Assembly: GCF_006740685.1 (NCBI RefSeq)
Contig: NZ_CP035425.1
Coordinates: 783,687-847,686, forward strand
Length of the DNA: 64,000 bases
Direction: 5' to 3'
DNA from: Candidatus Nitrosopumilus sp. SW
Lineage (GTDB): Archaea > Thermoproteota > Nitrososphaeria > Nitrososphaerales > Nitrosopumilaceae
The notes below the pieces were generated by a model, which was given only the letters and a program-made list of their open reading frames with translations, was not told the DNA's origin and did not search any database. The position numbers and the translations under genes are program-made. Positions 16,867 to 24,332 of this stretch are shown piece after piece. Every line of letters starts with the position of its first letter. The first letter of the stretch is position 1.

Positions 16867-17739
16867 CTAGTTTACAATTAAAATTCTGTTTTCTACCAAA
16901 AATTCAATTCCTTTAACAAATTCATCTTCAGAAATTAATCCTTCTGACCACCAACTAGCAGTATTCTTTATCCAACCAGGAATTGGTGTTGGTAATCCAA
17001 CTGCTTCTTCGATAGTATAATCAGGATAGTTATTATCAAACCATTCTTTGTATTGTTCTTCATTGTTGTATCTATCAATGTAATGTTGAGGATCTTTAGT
17101 TTCATCTACAAAGTTTGGTCTTGCTTTTTCCGAAGCTTGTTCTGGTAAATCTGGGATGTTTACAATTTTTTCTTTCATTAAATGTTGTATTCCTCCAACA
17201 AAGGTATCATCATCAATATTTCCCTCTGACCACCATTTTGCATTATTTTTTATCCATGTTGGAACTTTTTCTTTTTCCAGTTCTACTGTAGACTTCTCTG
17301 GTGAAGAATCTTGAGATATTACATGTACCTCTAATTCAATTGGCATTATCAGATCTTTCTTGTCTCCAAGATTATTCCATGCTCCAAAAATTAGCGTATG
17401 TTTTCCTTCTTTTTGCGGATTCCATGTTAAAGCAAGTGTAAAGTCTTGATCAGGATTAATTGATGCTGAAAAAGAATTCAACTCTATCAATTTATTGCCA
17501 TCATCAACTAGAGCATAAAAGGTAAAATCTACAGGGGATGTTCCAGTATTCTTCAATACTGCAGATGGTTGATAGGAAAAAGGTACGCCATCAATTGGGG
17601 CGAGAATTTCATCTACAATATTGCCAAGACTATTAACAATTTTTGGTTCAGAAATTTCTAATTCAGTATTTTCTGCATAAGAAGCTACAGGGATCAAAAT
17701 AAAGGATAGAATTAGTCCAAAGATTAGATAATTTTTCAA
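16867..17739 (-). CDS. secreted protein with two WIKN..WWSEG repeats
   Basis: A 290-residue exported protein with a signal peptide, a beta-rich domain (about residues 30-140, likely Ig-like: LKNTGTSPVDFTFYALVDDG) and two copies of a ~35-residue helical motif: PTWIKNNAKWWSEGNIDDD near residue 160 and PGWIKNTASWWSEGLISED near residue 255, each followed by F(V)xGI(E/Q)xL(M/V)...I. From memory this repeat is common in exported proteins of ammonia-oxidising archaea; its function is unknown. A wall or protein-binding role is possible. Confidence 0.8.
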   Translation of the reverse strand: MKNYLIFGLILSFILIPVASYAENTELEISEPKIVNSLGNIVDEILAPIDGVPFSYQPSAVLKNTGTSPVDFTFYALVDDGNKLIELNSFSASINPDQDFTLALTWNPQKEGKHTLIFGAWNNLGDKKDLIMPIELEVHVISQDSSPEKSTVELEKEKVPTWIKNNAKWWSEGNIDDDTFVGGIQHLMKEKIVNIPDLPEQASEKARPNFVDETKDPQHYIDRYNNEEQYKEWFDNNYPDYTIEEAVGLPTPIPGWIKNTASWWSEGLISEDEFVKGIEFLVENRILIVN

Positions 17740-17789
17740 CTTTGAACCTCACAACAGAGTGATATTTAGATTATCAGCCAAAATGGGAA

Positions 17790-19166
17790 TTATTTGGATT
17801 TTGGTCCATTTTCCTTTGATTCTAATTTAGATAACTTCTCTTTTTCTTTCTGAGCTTTCTCAGCATCTCTTTGTTTTTGGTCAGCTTGTTGTTTTGCTAG
17901 TTTTTCAGCTTCTTGAGCAGCTTTCTTTGCATCTCTTTGTTTTTGGTCAGCTTGTTGTTTTGCTAGTTTTTCAGCTTCTTGAGCAGCTTTCTTTGCATCT
18001 CTTTGTTTTTGGTCAGCTTGTTGTTTTGCTAGTTTTTCAGCTTCTAGTTGAGATGTAGAATTAGGAGTACATTGACCTAGATAGTCATCATCATGATGCT
18101 CCAAGTGATGTCTTGCAGCATTTCCTGGGAGAGATAGAGTTGCTTTTCCGTTGTGACATACATCAACTTTCTCATTTGAGAATGTGATTTGTGGTGTAAC
18201 AGGTGATGTTACGGTTGAAAATGAGTTAGAGGAAACATCATTTGTACAGTTACCTTTTGTATCACCATGATTAAGATGTGCAAGTAATGCATTTGTAGAA
18301 ATTGTTATAGTGTTTTTACCTTTATGACAGATGGTTACCTTTTCATTATTTCCTGATGTCTCAGTTCTATGAAATGCTTCAAGTGTAGAAATTCTTTCTT
18401 CAAGTAAGGCATTTTCTTCTTTGAGTTGAGTTATTTCATTTTCTAATGCTAGAACTTTATCAAAAATTAATTGGATTTGCTCAAAAATTTCCTCAAATAG
18501 AGAGTCATTTGATTCCTCATCAACTTCAATTACAGATATTGTTACATTTGCAGAATTACTGATATCTTCTCCATCAGATGTCCAATAAGAAAATGTCGTA
18601 TTTCCAACAAATCCTGCTAGAGGGGTAAACAAAACTTCAGATTCTTGGATTTCAACAAATCCTCTAATTTCTGATGGATCATTTTGTAAAAAGATATTCA
18701 ATGAATCATTATCTACATCAAAATCATTTTCAAGAACATCTATACGAATAGGGACGTTTTGTTGAGTTTCAACATGATCATTTTGTGCAACAGGTGCATC
18801 ATTAATTGGATTAACAAAAATTATTACGGTAGCTTCATTGCTGTTGTCAGTTCCATTATTTGCTACATAAGTAAATGAATCAGTATTAACAGAATTTTCA
18901 TTTGGCTGATAAGTAAAATTACCATTATGATGGAATGTCAAAGTTCCAAAATTAACATCAGTTAGAAGAATTGCATTTAATGGTTCATTTGTGGTGTTGG
19001 TATCGTTTCCCAATATTCCAATAGGCTCAACAGTTAGAAGGGAATCCTCATCAACAGAGTAAAAGTCATCTTCTGCAATTGGAAATTCTTGAGCAAACGC
19101 AAAACTAGAGAATAAACCTCCTGAAATTAGTACAGTATACAAGAATATTCCTGGAACTTTTTGCAT
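17790..19166 (-). CDS. large secreted protein: cadherin-like repeats, CHKG motifs, charged repeat tail
   Basis: A 458-residue exported protein. After the signal peptide come two tandem cadherin-like/VCBS-type modules (about residues 30-125 and 125-215: DDFYSVDEDS and DAPVAQNDHV starts), then a coiled coil (residues 225-270). Next are two copies of a C-H-K/N-G-K...H-x-x-H...G-x-C motif (VTICHKGKNTITIS and VDVCHNGKATLSLP) that could bind metal, and a lysine/glutamine-rich tail of 22-residue repeats (LAKQQADQKQRDAKKAAQ). It is probably a surface adhesin or S-layer-associated protein. Confidence 0.75.
   Translation of the reverse strand: MQKVPGIFLYTVLISGGLFSSFAFAQEFPIAEDDFYSVDEDSLLTVEPIGILGNDTNTTNEPLNAILLTDVNFGTLTFHHNGNFTYQPNENSVNTDSFTYVANNGTDNSNEATVIIFVNPINDAPVAQNDHVETQQNVPIRIDVLENDFDVDNDSLNIFLQNDPSEIRGFVEIQESEVLFTPLAGFVGNTTFSYWTSDGEDISNSANVTISVIEVDEESNDSLFEEIFEQIQLIFDKVLALENEITQLKEENALLEERISTLEAFHRTETSGNNEKVTICHKGKNTITISTNALLAHLNHGDTKGNCTNDVSSNSFSTVTSPVTPQITFSNEKVDVCHNGKATLSLPGNAARHHLEHHDDDYLGQCTPNSTSQLEAEKLAKQQADQKQRDAKKAAQEAEKLAKQQADQKQRDAKKAAQEAEKLAKQQADQKQRDAEKAQKEKEKLSKLESKENGPKSK
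17863..18044 (-). repeat. 66-nt coding tandem repeat, 2.8 copies
   Basis: Units begin at 17863, 17929 and 17995 and are almost identical; each encodes 22 residues of the charged tail of the secreted protein. Because 66 is a multiple of three, copy number could change without a frameshift. Confidence 0.9.
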
Positions 19167-19272
19167 TATTGAAAAATCTCAAAATAGCATTTAACCAACA
19201 AGCAGAAAAGCTCAGTATCAATACAGAGTAATGGTTATAAGAAAAGATTTTGAAAAAAATAATTTATTTTTT

Positions 19273-19920
19273 CTAGTAAAATTTGGAGGAAGATTCTGTA
19301 GATGCAGTTGATTGTGTTGGAACTGATGGGAACATTTGTCCTGCAGAACTCTCAGCTACTGCTGCAGCTTCTTTGAGTATTGCATCAGATTCAGCGTTTG
19401 TAGATTCATCCATTCCAAATGCTGCATCACCTGAGAAACTCTCAGTCATAAATCCGCCTAACATTTCAGCCATTTGGCCAATTTCAGCTTCTGCTCCAGG
19501 CATCACTTTACCTAGTGATGATTTGAGATTCTTCATTAATCCCATTGTCGGCATGATAGCTACCACAGTATCTCCAAGATCACTAAATGTTGTTAATCGT
19601 AATTCAATTTGTTCAAGAGCAATTCTTGCACTGCTCATAATTTTGATAACTTTTCTAATTTCTGCTAGTTCATTTCCTAAAACTTTACTTGTTTGAGTAT
19701 CATGTTTCTGAGTTGCTTCTACAATTCTTGCAAATAGTTGTCCGTCACGCTCTTGTAATCCAGATAACATTTTATCTAATTTTTGAATCTGTAATCGTAA
19801 TCTTTTGACTCCTTCTTGAACTCGTGGTTTTAGAGCGCCTTTTGGCTTTACAGTATCACTAATTTTTTCACCTATGCTAGTAGTAGGTGGTTTTGTCCAC
19901 TTGTTACTCAAATTAGCCAT
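19273..19920 (-). CDS. cdvB: CdvB / ESCRT-III (Snf7) family protein
   Basis: A 215-residue protein of the Snf7 fold: a basic N-terminal helix (about residues 25-60: KGALKPRVQEGVKRLRLQI), a second long helix (65-110) making the coiled hairpin core, and a C-terminal acidic/alanine-rich region. ESCRT-III proteins polymerise on the membrane and drive cell division with the Vps4-type ATPase CdvC. The usual cdvA and cdvC neighbours are absent, so this could be one of the unlinked CdvB paralogues of this lineage. No MIM2-like proline-rich motif was seen at the C-terminus. Confidence 0.8.
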   Translation of the reverse strand: MANLSNKWTKPPTTSIGEKISDTVKPKGALKPRVQEGVKRLRLQIQKLDKMLSGLQERDGQLFARIVEATQKHDTQTSKVLGNELAEIRKVIKIMSSARIALEQIELRLTTFSDLGDTVVAIMPTMGLMKNLKSSLGKVMPGAEAEIGQMAEMLGGFMTESFSGDAAFGMDESTNAESDAILKEAAAVAESSAGQMFPSVPTQSTASTESSSKFY

Positions 19921-20044
19921 GATTTGGGTTTAAGAAAATGTACTTAATTTCAGGTGTAAAGAATGATTCACAGTGTGTGTAACTTCACTAACAAAGGCAA
20001 AATTCAATCCAAAAATCTATTTACCATTTTCCTAGGCATAACTC

Positions 20045-20596
20045 ATGAGTGAACATTTTAGTTTTGATTTACCAGACAATTCCAAAGAGCTAACAGATAG
20101 AGAATATGTCAATTTAGTAAACCGAATTCGAGGTAATTTTCTTAGTTATGTTTCAGTGTTAGACTCAACACTTACTGTAATTATTTCAGATCTATTTTTG
20201 CGAGACAAGAACGACTTTGCATTATGGGCAAAAACAGTATTTGATGAGGATAGAACTGCATCTTTTGGAACAAAGATTGTTTGGATATCAAGAATAATGA
20301 AAAACCATCAAGATTTTCAAAAAGCAATTGATGAAAAAACTAGAGTAAAGATTCAACAAAAGCTAAATGAAATTAGGGAAATTAGAAATGATTTTGCACA
20401 TAATTTTGCACATAACAAAAAGATAGAAGATAAAAATGTCAAAAATAGAATTATCAAATTGTATGATTTTGAAGAAGGAATGACTACTCCAAAATTATTC
20501 AAAATGGAAGAAATTATGGATTTGATAAATGATCCATGGATTTTAGAGCAGCTTGAAAAAATAGAAGTATTAACAAAAAAAATAAGAGAAAAATAG
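20045..20596 (+). CDS. HEPN-like protein
   Basis: A 183-residue, almost all-helical protein. The segment IREIRNDFAHNFAHNK has the R-x4-H core of HEPN domains (R-N-D-F-A-H), directly followed by a near-duplicate FAHN. The order of long helices before and after (residues 20-50, 85-125, 150-180) fits HEPN/MtlR-like folds. Many HEPN proteins are RNases of toxin or defence systems, but others are regulatory; no antitoxin-like minimal nucleotidyltransferase gene is adjacent. The function is therefore open. Confidence 0.55.
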   Translation: MSEHFSFDLPDNSKELTDREYVNLVNRIRGNFLSYVSVLDSTLTVIISDLFLRDKNDFALWAKTVFDEDRTASFGTKIVWISRIMKNHQDFQKAIDEKTRVKIQQKLNEIREIRNDFAHNFAHNKKIEDKNVKNRIIKLYDFEEGMTTPKLFKMEEIMDLINDPWILEQLEKIEVLTKKIREK

Positions 20597-20633
20597 AAAT
20601 TTATTTTTATAATGGAATTTCTAAAATGTTTTT

Positions 20634-21062
20634 GTGAATAAAAAAATCATCATCATTTCCATTATAGTGATTATAGGATTTTTTACAATATTATCGTTGG
20701 ATTCATCTGAGAAAAAAGATAATGTTGTTTTTCATGTGACACTAGCAGATCCACAATTATATGAAAATGGTGAATATACAGAAAGTTTTGAGATTAAGAA
20801 TGGTGAATATTATTTCAGATTTGTTCCAAATGGAAGTAGTCCTGAGATTTTATCCATATCAATAAAAGGAAAAGATTTTGGTTTTGATGAAGATTTTCAA
20901 TTAAGAAATACATTACACCAAACTGGAATTTCAGAATATTACACATGGGAATATGATGGTACATCTTCTTTCAAAATACATCAATCAGATGAAGTCATGA
21001 TTATTATCAATCCAAATGGAAATGTAATGGGTTCAGTATCTGTAGATATTTTACAAAATTAA
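20634..21062 (+). CDS. membrane-anchored small extracellular protein
   Basis: A 142-residue protein from a GTG start. Residues 2-20 form a hydrophobic anchor (KKIIIISIIVIIGFFTILSL) with lysines before it, putting the rest outside. The remainder is beta-rich (FHVTLADPQLYENGEYTE, YYFRFVPNGSSPEILSIS) and ends with a GSVSVDILQ strand; it may be a small jelly-roll or GOLD-like fold. No family is assigned. Confidence 0.6.
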   Translation: MNKKIIIISIIVIIGFFTILSLDSSEKKDNVVFHVTLADPQLYENGEYTESFEIKNGEYYFRFVPNGSSPEILSISIKGKDFGFDEDFQLRNTLHQTGISEYYTWEYDGTSSFKIHQSDEVMIIINPNGNVMGSVSVDILQN

Positions 21063-21063
21063 G

Positions 21064-21192
21064 AGGCGTAATCCCCTTCATTGCAGAACTTTGAGAGATT
21101 CCCTCTCGTTGTCAAACGACCTTAGCGCCTGATTACCTTTATTGTTCTGCGGGGATACGCAATTTTAGTCGATAGGAATTATATCCATCGGC
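21064..21192. ncRNA. candidate structured RNA with multi-helix fold
   Basis: Positions 21066-21076 pair with 21151-21160 (GCGTAATCCCC with GGGGATACGC, one bulged A), and 21083-21089 pair with 21144-21150 (GCAGAAC with GTTCTGC), stacking directly on the first helix. Inside are two hairpins (21093-21107, GAGAG..CTCTC; 21108-21120). A further hairpin lies at 21170-21190 (CGAT.GGA..TCC.ATCG). AGGCG at 21064-21068 could also pair with CGCCT at 21126-21130, giving a competing fold. The TATA for the SDR gene lies downstream, so this is not its leader. It matches no known family; the strand is uncertain. Confidence 0.5.
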
Positions 21193-21295
21193 ATTAATTA
21201 TTATAGGAACTACAAGTATTTAAGATTTAATATAATAAATTACAAATAATTCTTTAATTATTAAAATATTTTATTCCTATTTCTTAAAAATCGAT

Positions 21296-21303
21296 CTATA
21301 AAT
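21296..21303 (+). promoter_or_regulatory. TATA box for SDR gene
   Basis: CTATAAAT is centred about 27 bases before the TTG start at 21327, a spacing that predicts a leaderless mRNA and supports the TTG. Confidence 0.5.
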
Positions 21304-21326
21304 TACGAATTTTCATGTAAAAGCTA

Positions 21327-22070
21327 TTGAGTTTATCAGGTAAAGTTGCCCTTGTAACTGGTGGAAGTAGAGGAATTGGATTTGCCACTGCAAAAGTTTT
21401 GTCAGATAATGGAGCCAGTGTAGTAATTACAGGAAAAGATCAAAAGCGATTAGAAAAATCAGCTTGTGAAATTTCTAATTCGTTTGCAATAGTAGCTGAT
21501 GTTAGAAAAACAGACGATGTAAAAAATGCAATAAAAAAAACTGTAGAGAAATTTGGAAGGTTAGATATTCTTGTAAACAATGCAGGAGTGTTTCCAAGAA
21601 TCAAAAAATTACATGAAATTGAAGAAGAAGAATGGAATGAGGTTTTAGACGTAAATCTTACAGGACCATACAGAGTTACAAAAGAGGCAATTCCTCATTT
21701 ACAGAAAACATCTGGTTCAATAATTAACATTTCATCAGATGCTGGACTAAAAGCATATCAAGGATTTAATGCTGATGCATATTCTGCAACAAAGGCTGCA
21801 TTAATTGTACTAACAAAATGTTGGGCACTTGAATATTCCAAAGATAAGATTAGAGTTAATTGCATTTGTCCTGGAGTAGTAGATACAGATATGACAAAAC
21901 CATTTGTAAAAACTCAAAAAGATAGAGATTTTATGGATGCAGAACACCCATTAGGCAGAATTGGAAAACCTGAAGAAGTAGCAAAGGCGGCACTTTATTT
22001 TGCCTCAGATGATGCATCGTGGACTACAGGAGCAATTTTAGCAGTAGATGGAGGAGAATCTACAAAATAA
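21327..22070 (+). CDS. SDR family oxidoreductase (FabG-like)
   Basis: A 247-residue classical SDR: TGGSRGIG cofactor loop, NNAGVFP, ISSDAG with the catalytic serine, and YSATKAAL as active site. The C-terminal GAILAVDGGES segment is typical of 3-oxoacyl-ACP reductase-like members. Archaea of this type lack bacterial fatty-acid synthesis, so the substrate is probably another 3-oxo or sugar alcohol compound. It starts with TTG, supported by a TATA box at leaderless distance. Confidence 0.85.
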   Translation: MSLSGKVALVTGGSRGIGFATAKVLSDNGASVVITGKDQKRLEKSACEISNSFAIVADVRKTDDVKNAIKKTVEKFGRLDILVNNAGVFPRIKKLHEIEEEEWNEVLDVNLTGPYRVTKEAIPHLQKTSGSIINISSDAGLKAYQGFNADAYSATKAALIVLTKCWALEYSKDKIRVNCICPGVVDTDMTKPFVKTQKDRDFMDAEHPLGRIGKPEEVAKAALYFASDDASWTTGAILAVDGGESTK

Positions 22071-22111
22071 ATTCACATGAATTTAATAGCACCCAAACAC
22101 AGTGAATTATG

Positions 22112-22318
22112 ATGAAAGATAGGAAAGCAAAAGCAAAGTTGATTATATTATTAGGAATTATTTGGATAATTGTATCATTACCACTTCCTTGGATAATAAA
22201 CAATCCACAAGTTTCAGAATCCCAATTTTTCACAATTCTCGGAATTATTGGAATTATTTCCATTCCATTTATTGCACTTGGAGTGGTATGGACATTAAAG
22301 CCAGAACTTACAACTTAG
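22112..22318 (+). CDS. small two-span membrane protein
   Basis: A 68-residue protein (MKDRKAKAKLI) with two hydrophobic helices of about 20 residues flanking a polar loop (NNPQVSESQ). The first ATG is at 22109; the second at 22112 is equally possible. It begins 40 bases after the SDR stop and ends nine bases before cysQ. No family was recognised. Confidence 0.6.
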   Translation: MKDRKAKAKLIILLGIIWIIVSLPLPWIINNPQVSESQFFTILGIIGIISIPFIALGVVWTLKPELTT

Positions 22319-22327
22319 GAATACATT

Positions 22328-23143
22328 TTGAAAGACATACCAATTTCTGATAAGATTCCTGAATTAGATATTGCTATCAAGGCAGCATTAGGTGCTGGAA
22401 ATACAATTTTAGAGATCTACAAAGGAGAATTTGAAGAGTTTACAAAAAAAGATGACTCCCCAATCACGGAAGCGGATCTAAAAAGTAATGAAATAATCAA
22501 AGGAATTCTGTCTCAAACAAAACACAAAATTCTATCTGAAGAAGATAATGATGATCAAACTAGGTTATCTGAGGACACAATCTGGATAGTTGACCCATTA
22601 GATGGCACTTCTGACTTTATTGATAAAACGGGTGAGTTTACCGTTATGATAGCACTTGTAAAAAACAAAAAGCCAATTCTTGGTGTAATAGGTTGGCCAA
22701 CTGAAAAAACATTATTTGTTGCACAAGAAGGGAAGGGTGCATTTAGGTATTCAAATGAAGAATGGAGAAAAATTAGAGTAACTACAACTAAGGAGATTCC
22801 AAAATGTAGAACTGTGGGTTCAAGACATCATCTATCAGATAAAGAAAAAGCCTTTATCAAAAAATTGGGAATTGAAGATTTTACAAGTATAGGGAGTTCA
22901 TTAAAAGTTGGAAAAATTGCATCAGGTGAAGCTGAAGCATACATTACAACTACAGACAAAATGAAAGAATGGGATTCAGCTGCATCACATTGTATAATTT
23001 CTGAGGCTGGAGGAAAAATGACAGATATGTTAGGAAATGAGATTTCATATAACAATAAGGAAGTTCACCACAAAAATGGAATTCTAGTTACAAATGGGAT
23101 TATTCATCAAACAATAGTTGATGAATTTAAAAAATTAGAGTAG
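22328..23143 (+). CDS. cysQ: 3'(2'),5'-bisphosphate nucleotidase / inositol monophosphatase family
   Basis: Metal-dependent sugar/nucleotide phosphatase. Motifs are the N-terminal DDSPITEAD, EED for the metal site, WIVDPLDGTSDF (the family signature) and EWDSAASHCII in the C-terminal half. With APS kinase directly opposite, removal of the 3'-phosphate from PAP is the most likely function, but inositol or fructose-1,6-bisphosphate phosphatase activity cannot be excluded. TTG is the start (22328), one of the many non-ATG starts here. Its stop overlaps the cysC 3' end. Confidence 0.85.
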   Translation: MKDIPISDKIPELDIAIKAALGAGNTILEIYKGEFEEFTKKDDSPITEADLKSNEIIKGILSQTKHKILSEEDNDDQTRLSEDTIWIVDPLDGTSDFIDKTGEFTVMIALVKNKKPILGVIGWPTEKTLFVAQEGKGAFRYSNEEWRKIRVTTTKEIPKCRTVGSRHHLSDKEKAFIKKLGIEDFTSIGSSLKVGKIASGEAEAYITTTDKMKEWDSAASHCIISEAGGKMTDMLGNEISYNNKEVHHKNGILVTNGIIHQTIVDEFKKLE

Positions 23144-23674
23144 GTTTCTTGATTTAAGAAATTCCTTTACTTTGTTTGCACTATCATCAAGTGATTCATT
23201 TTCTGTATCAACTATGAGGTCTGCTTTTTCAGGAGCTTCATAAGGATCATCAATTCCTGTAAATCCTTTGATCTCTCCTTTTCTTGCTTTGGCATACATG
23301 CCTTTGACGTCTCTTTTCTCACATTCTTCTAGTGAACATTTGACGTAGCATTCTGCAAACTGATCACCTGCATCAATAATAGCTCTAGCATTTTCTCTAT
23401 TCTCAAGATATGGTGAAACTAGAGATACTGCACTTGGAACACCATGTTTTAACAATAGTTTTGCCAAGTGTGCAACTTTTTTGTTATGTTCATCACGTCC
23501 TGCTTTGGAGAAATCTTTTGGAGAAAACCATTCTCTGAGTTCATCTCCATCAAGCATTGCCAAATTTGGAATATCTTTTTGCAAGTCTTTTACGATGGTA
23601 GTCTTTCCTGAACATGGAAGACCAGTCATCCAAAGAACAAAAGGTTTCATATTAAAAATTTCTAATTTGCCCAT
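23135..23674 (-). CDS. cysC: adenylylsulfate kinase
   Basis: Phosphorylates APS to PAPS. Walker A is GLPCSGKTT; DGDELREWFS, RDEHNKKVAHLA and the GEIKGFTGIDDPYEAPEKAD region are family marks. In the middle, VSLVSPYLENRENAR matches the APS-binding segment. The upstream ATG (MGKLEIFNM) and ATG at about 23650 are both possible starts; the second is closer to usual family length. It overlaps the 3' end of cysQ by nine bases. The pair suggests PAPS use beyond cysteine synthesis, because the CysH here looks APS-specific. Confidence 0.9.
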   Translation of the reverse strand: MGKLEIFNMKPFVLWMTGLPCSGKTTIVKDLQKDIPNLAMLDGDELREWFSPKDFSKAGRDEHNKKVAHLAKLLLKHGVPSAVSLVSPYLENRENARAIIDAGDQFAECYVKCSLEECEKRDVKGMYAKARKGEIKGFTGIDDPYEAPEKADLIVDTENESLDDSANKVKEFLKSRNLL

Positions 23675-23686
23675 AAAGAGCTTACG

Positions 23687-24229
23687 TTAATTTTGAACCC
23701 AAGATTGATTTTCTAAATATTCAATCTCTTTAATCATATCTTCCAATTTTTTTGAAATTGTCATAACAGATCTGAATTGCTCATACATGTCAATCTCTTC
23801 TTCTTTTGACAAAACTTCAGCTTCTGCTTTATCAAAAAAATCTTCTTCCTTATTCATATGATCCATAAGATACACAGAATATGTCTTGAGATATCGAGCA
23901 ACAGGTTCTCTTGCATCCTCACCTTCTTTCCATCTTTTAAGATGTTTTTTAATTTGTAATGCAATTCGTCTAGAAAATTCATGCTCAATTAACAAGCCTC
24001 TAATCTCTTGTTTTAGGTGATCATATGTTGCAACACATGGAAAATAGGAATCTTCTTCTCTAGAATAGTGAATAGAATCTAAAAATTCTTCAATAATTAA
24101 TGTGATTTTATCAATATCAGAAAAAGGAATATCTTTTCCTGCATAAAGTTCTGTATAGCATTTTATGATGACTTTTTCTAATCTTCGTATTTGTTTATGA
24201 TCTTCGCGTAATGTCTCAGTGCCACTCAA
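23687..24229 (-). CDS. hemerythrin-like HHE cation-binding protein
   Basis: A 180-residue all-helical protein with hemerythrin-type ligands: LREDHKQIRRLE (first H), DSIHYSREEDSYF (H..E), LLIEHEFSRRI (H) and LMDHMNKEEDFF (H..E). These would bind a di-iron centre that senses or stores oxygen, or scavenges reactive species. No DNA-binding, signalling or membrane domain is attached. The cysC gene lies just downstream on the same strand. Confidence 0.85.
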   Translation of the reverse strand: MSGTETLREDHKQIRRLEKVIIKCYTELYAGKDIPFSDIDKITLIIEEFLDSIHYSREEDSYFPCVATYDHLKQEIRGLLIEHEFSRRIALQIKKHLKRWKEGEDAREPVARYLKTYSVYLMDHMNKEEDFFDKAEAEVLSKEEEIDMYEQFRSVMTISKKLEDMIKEIEYLENQSWVQN

Positions 24230-24332
24230 TTAAGGAAATTATATCCTAGTTGATTTAATGTGTATCTAAAATTACAACTGAGCCTAAAACAGTAGACCAA
24301 ATCTAGTTTAATTTTTATCCGAAGAAAATGAG

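Noticed and set aside
17863-18044. Possible CRISPR-like repeat array
   Set aside because: Units are contiguous 66-nt copies without spacers, in frame inside a secreted protein gene; this is a protein repeat.
19283-19696. 137-codon open frame antisense to cdvB
   Set aside because: It is antisense to the helical core of CdvB; its Ser/Ala-rich composition mirrors the codons of the real gene.
21064-21192. 5S rRNA, SRP RNA or RNase P RNA
   Set aside because: GC-rich and structured, but the conserved motifs of these RNAs were not found by eye and the length does not fit SRP or RNase P.
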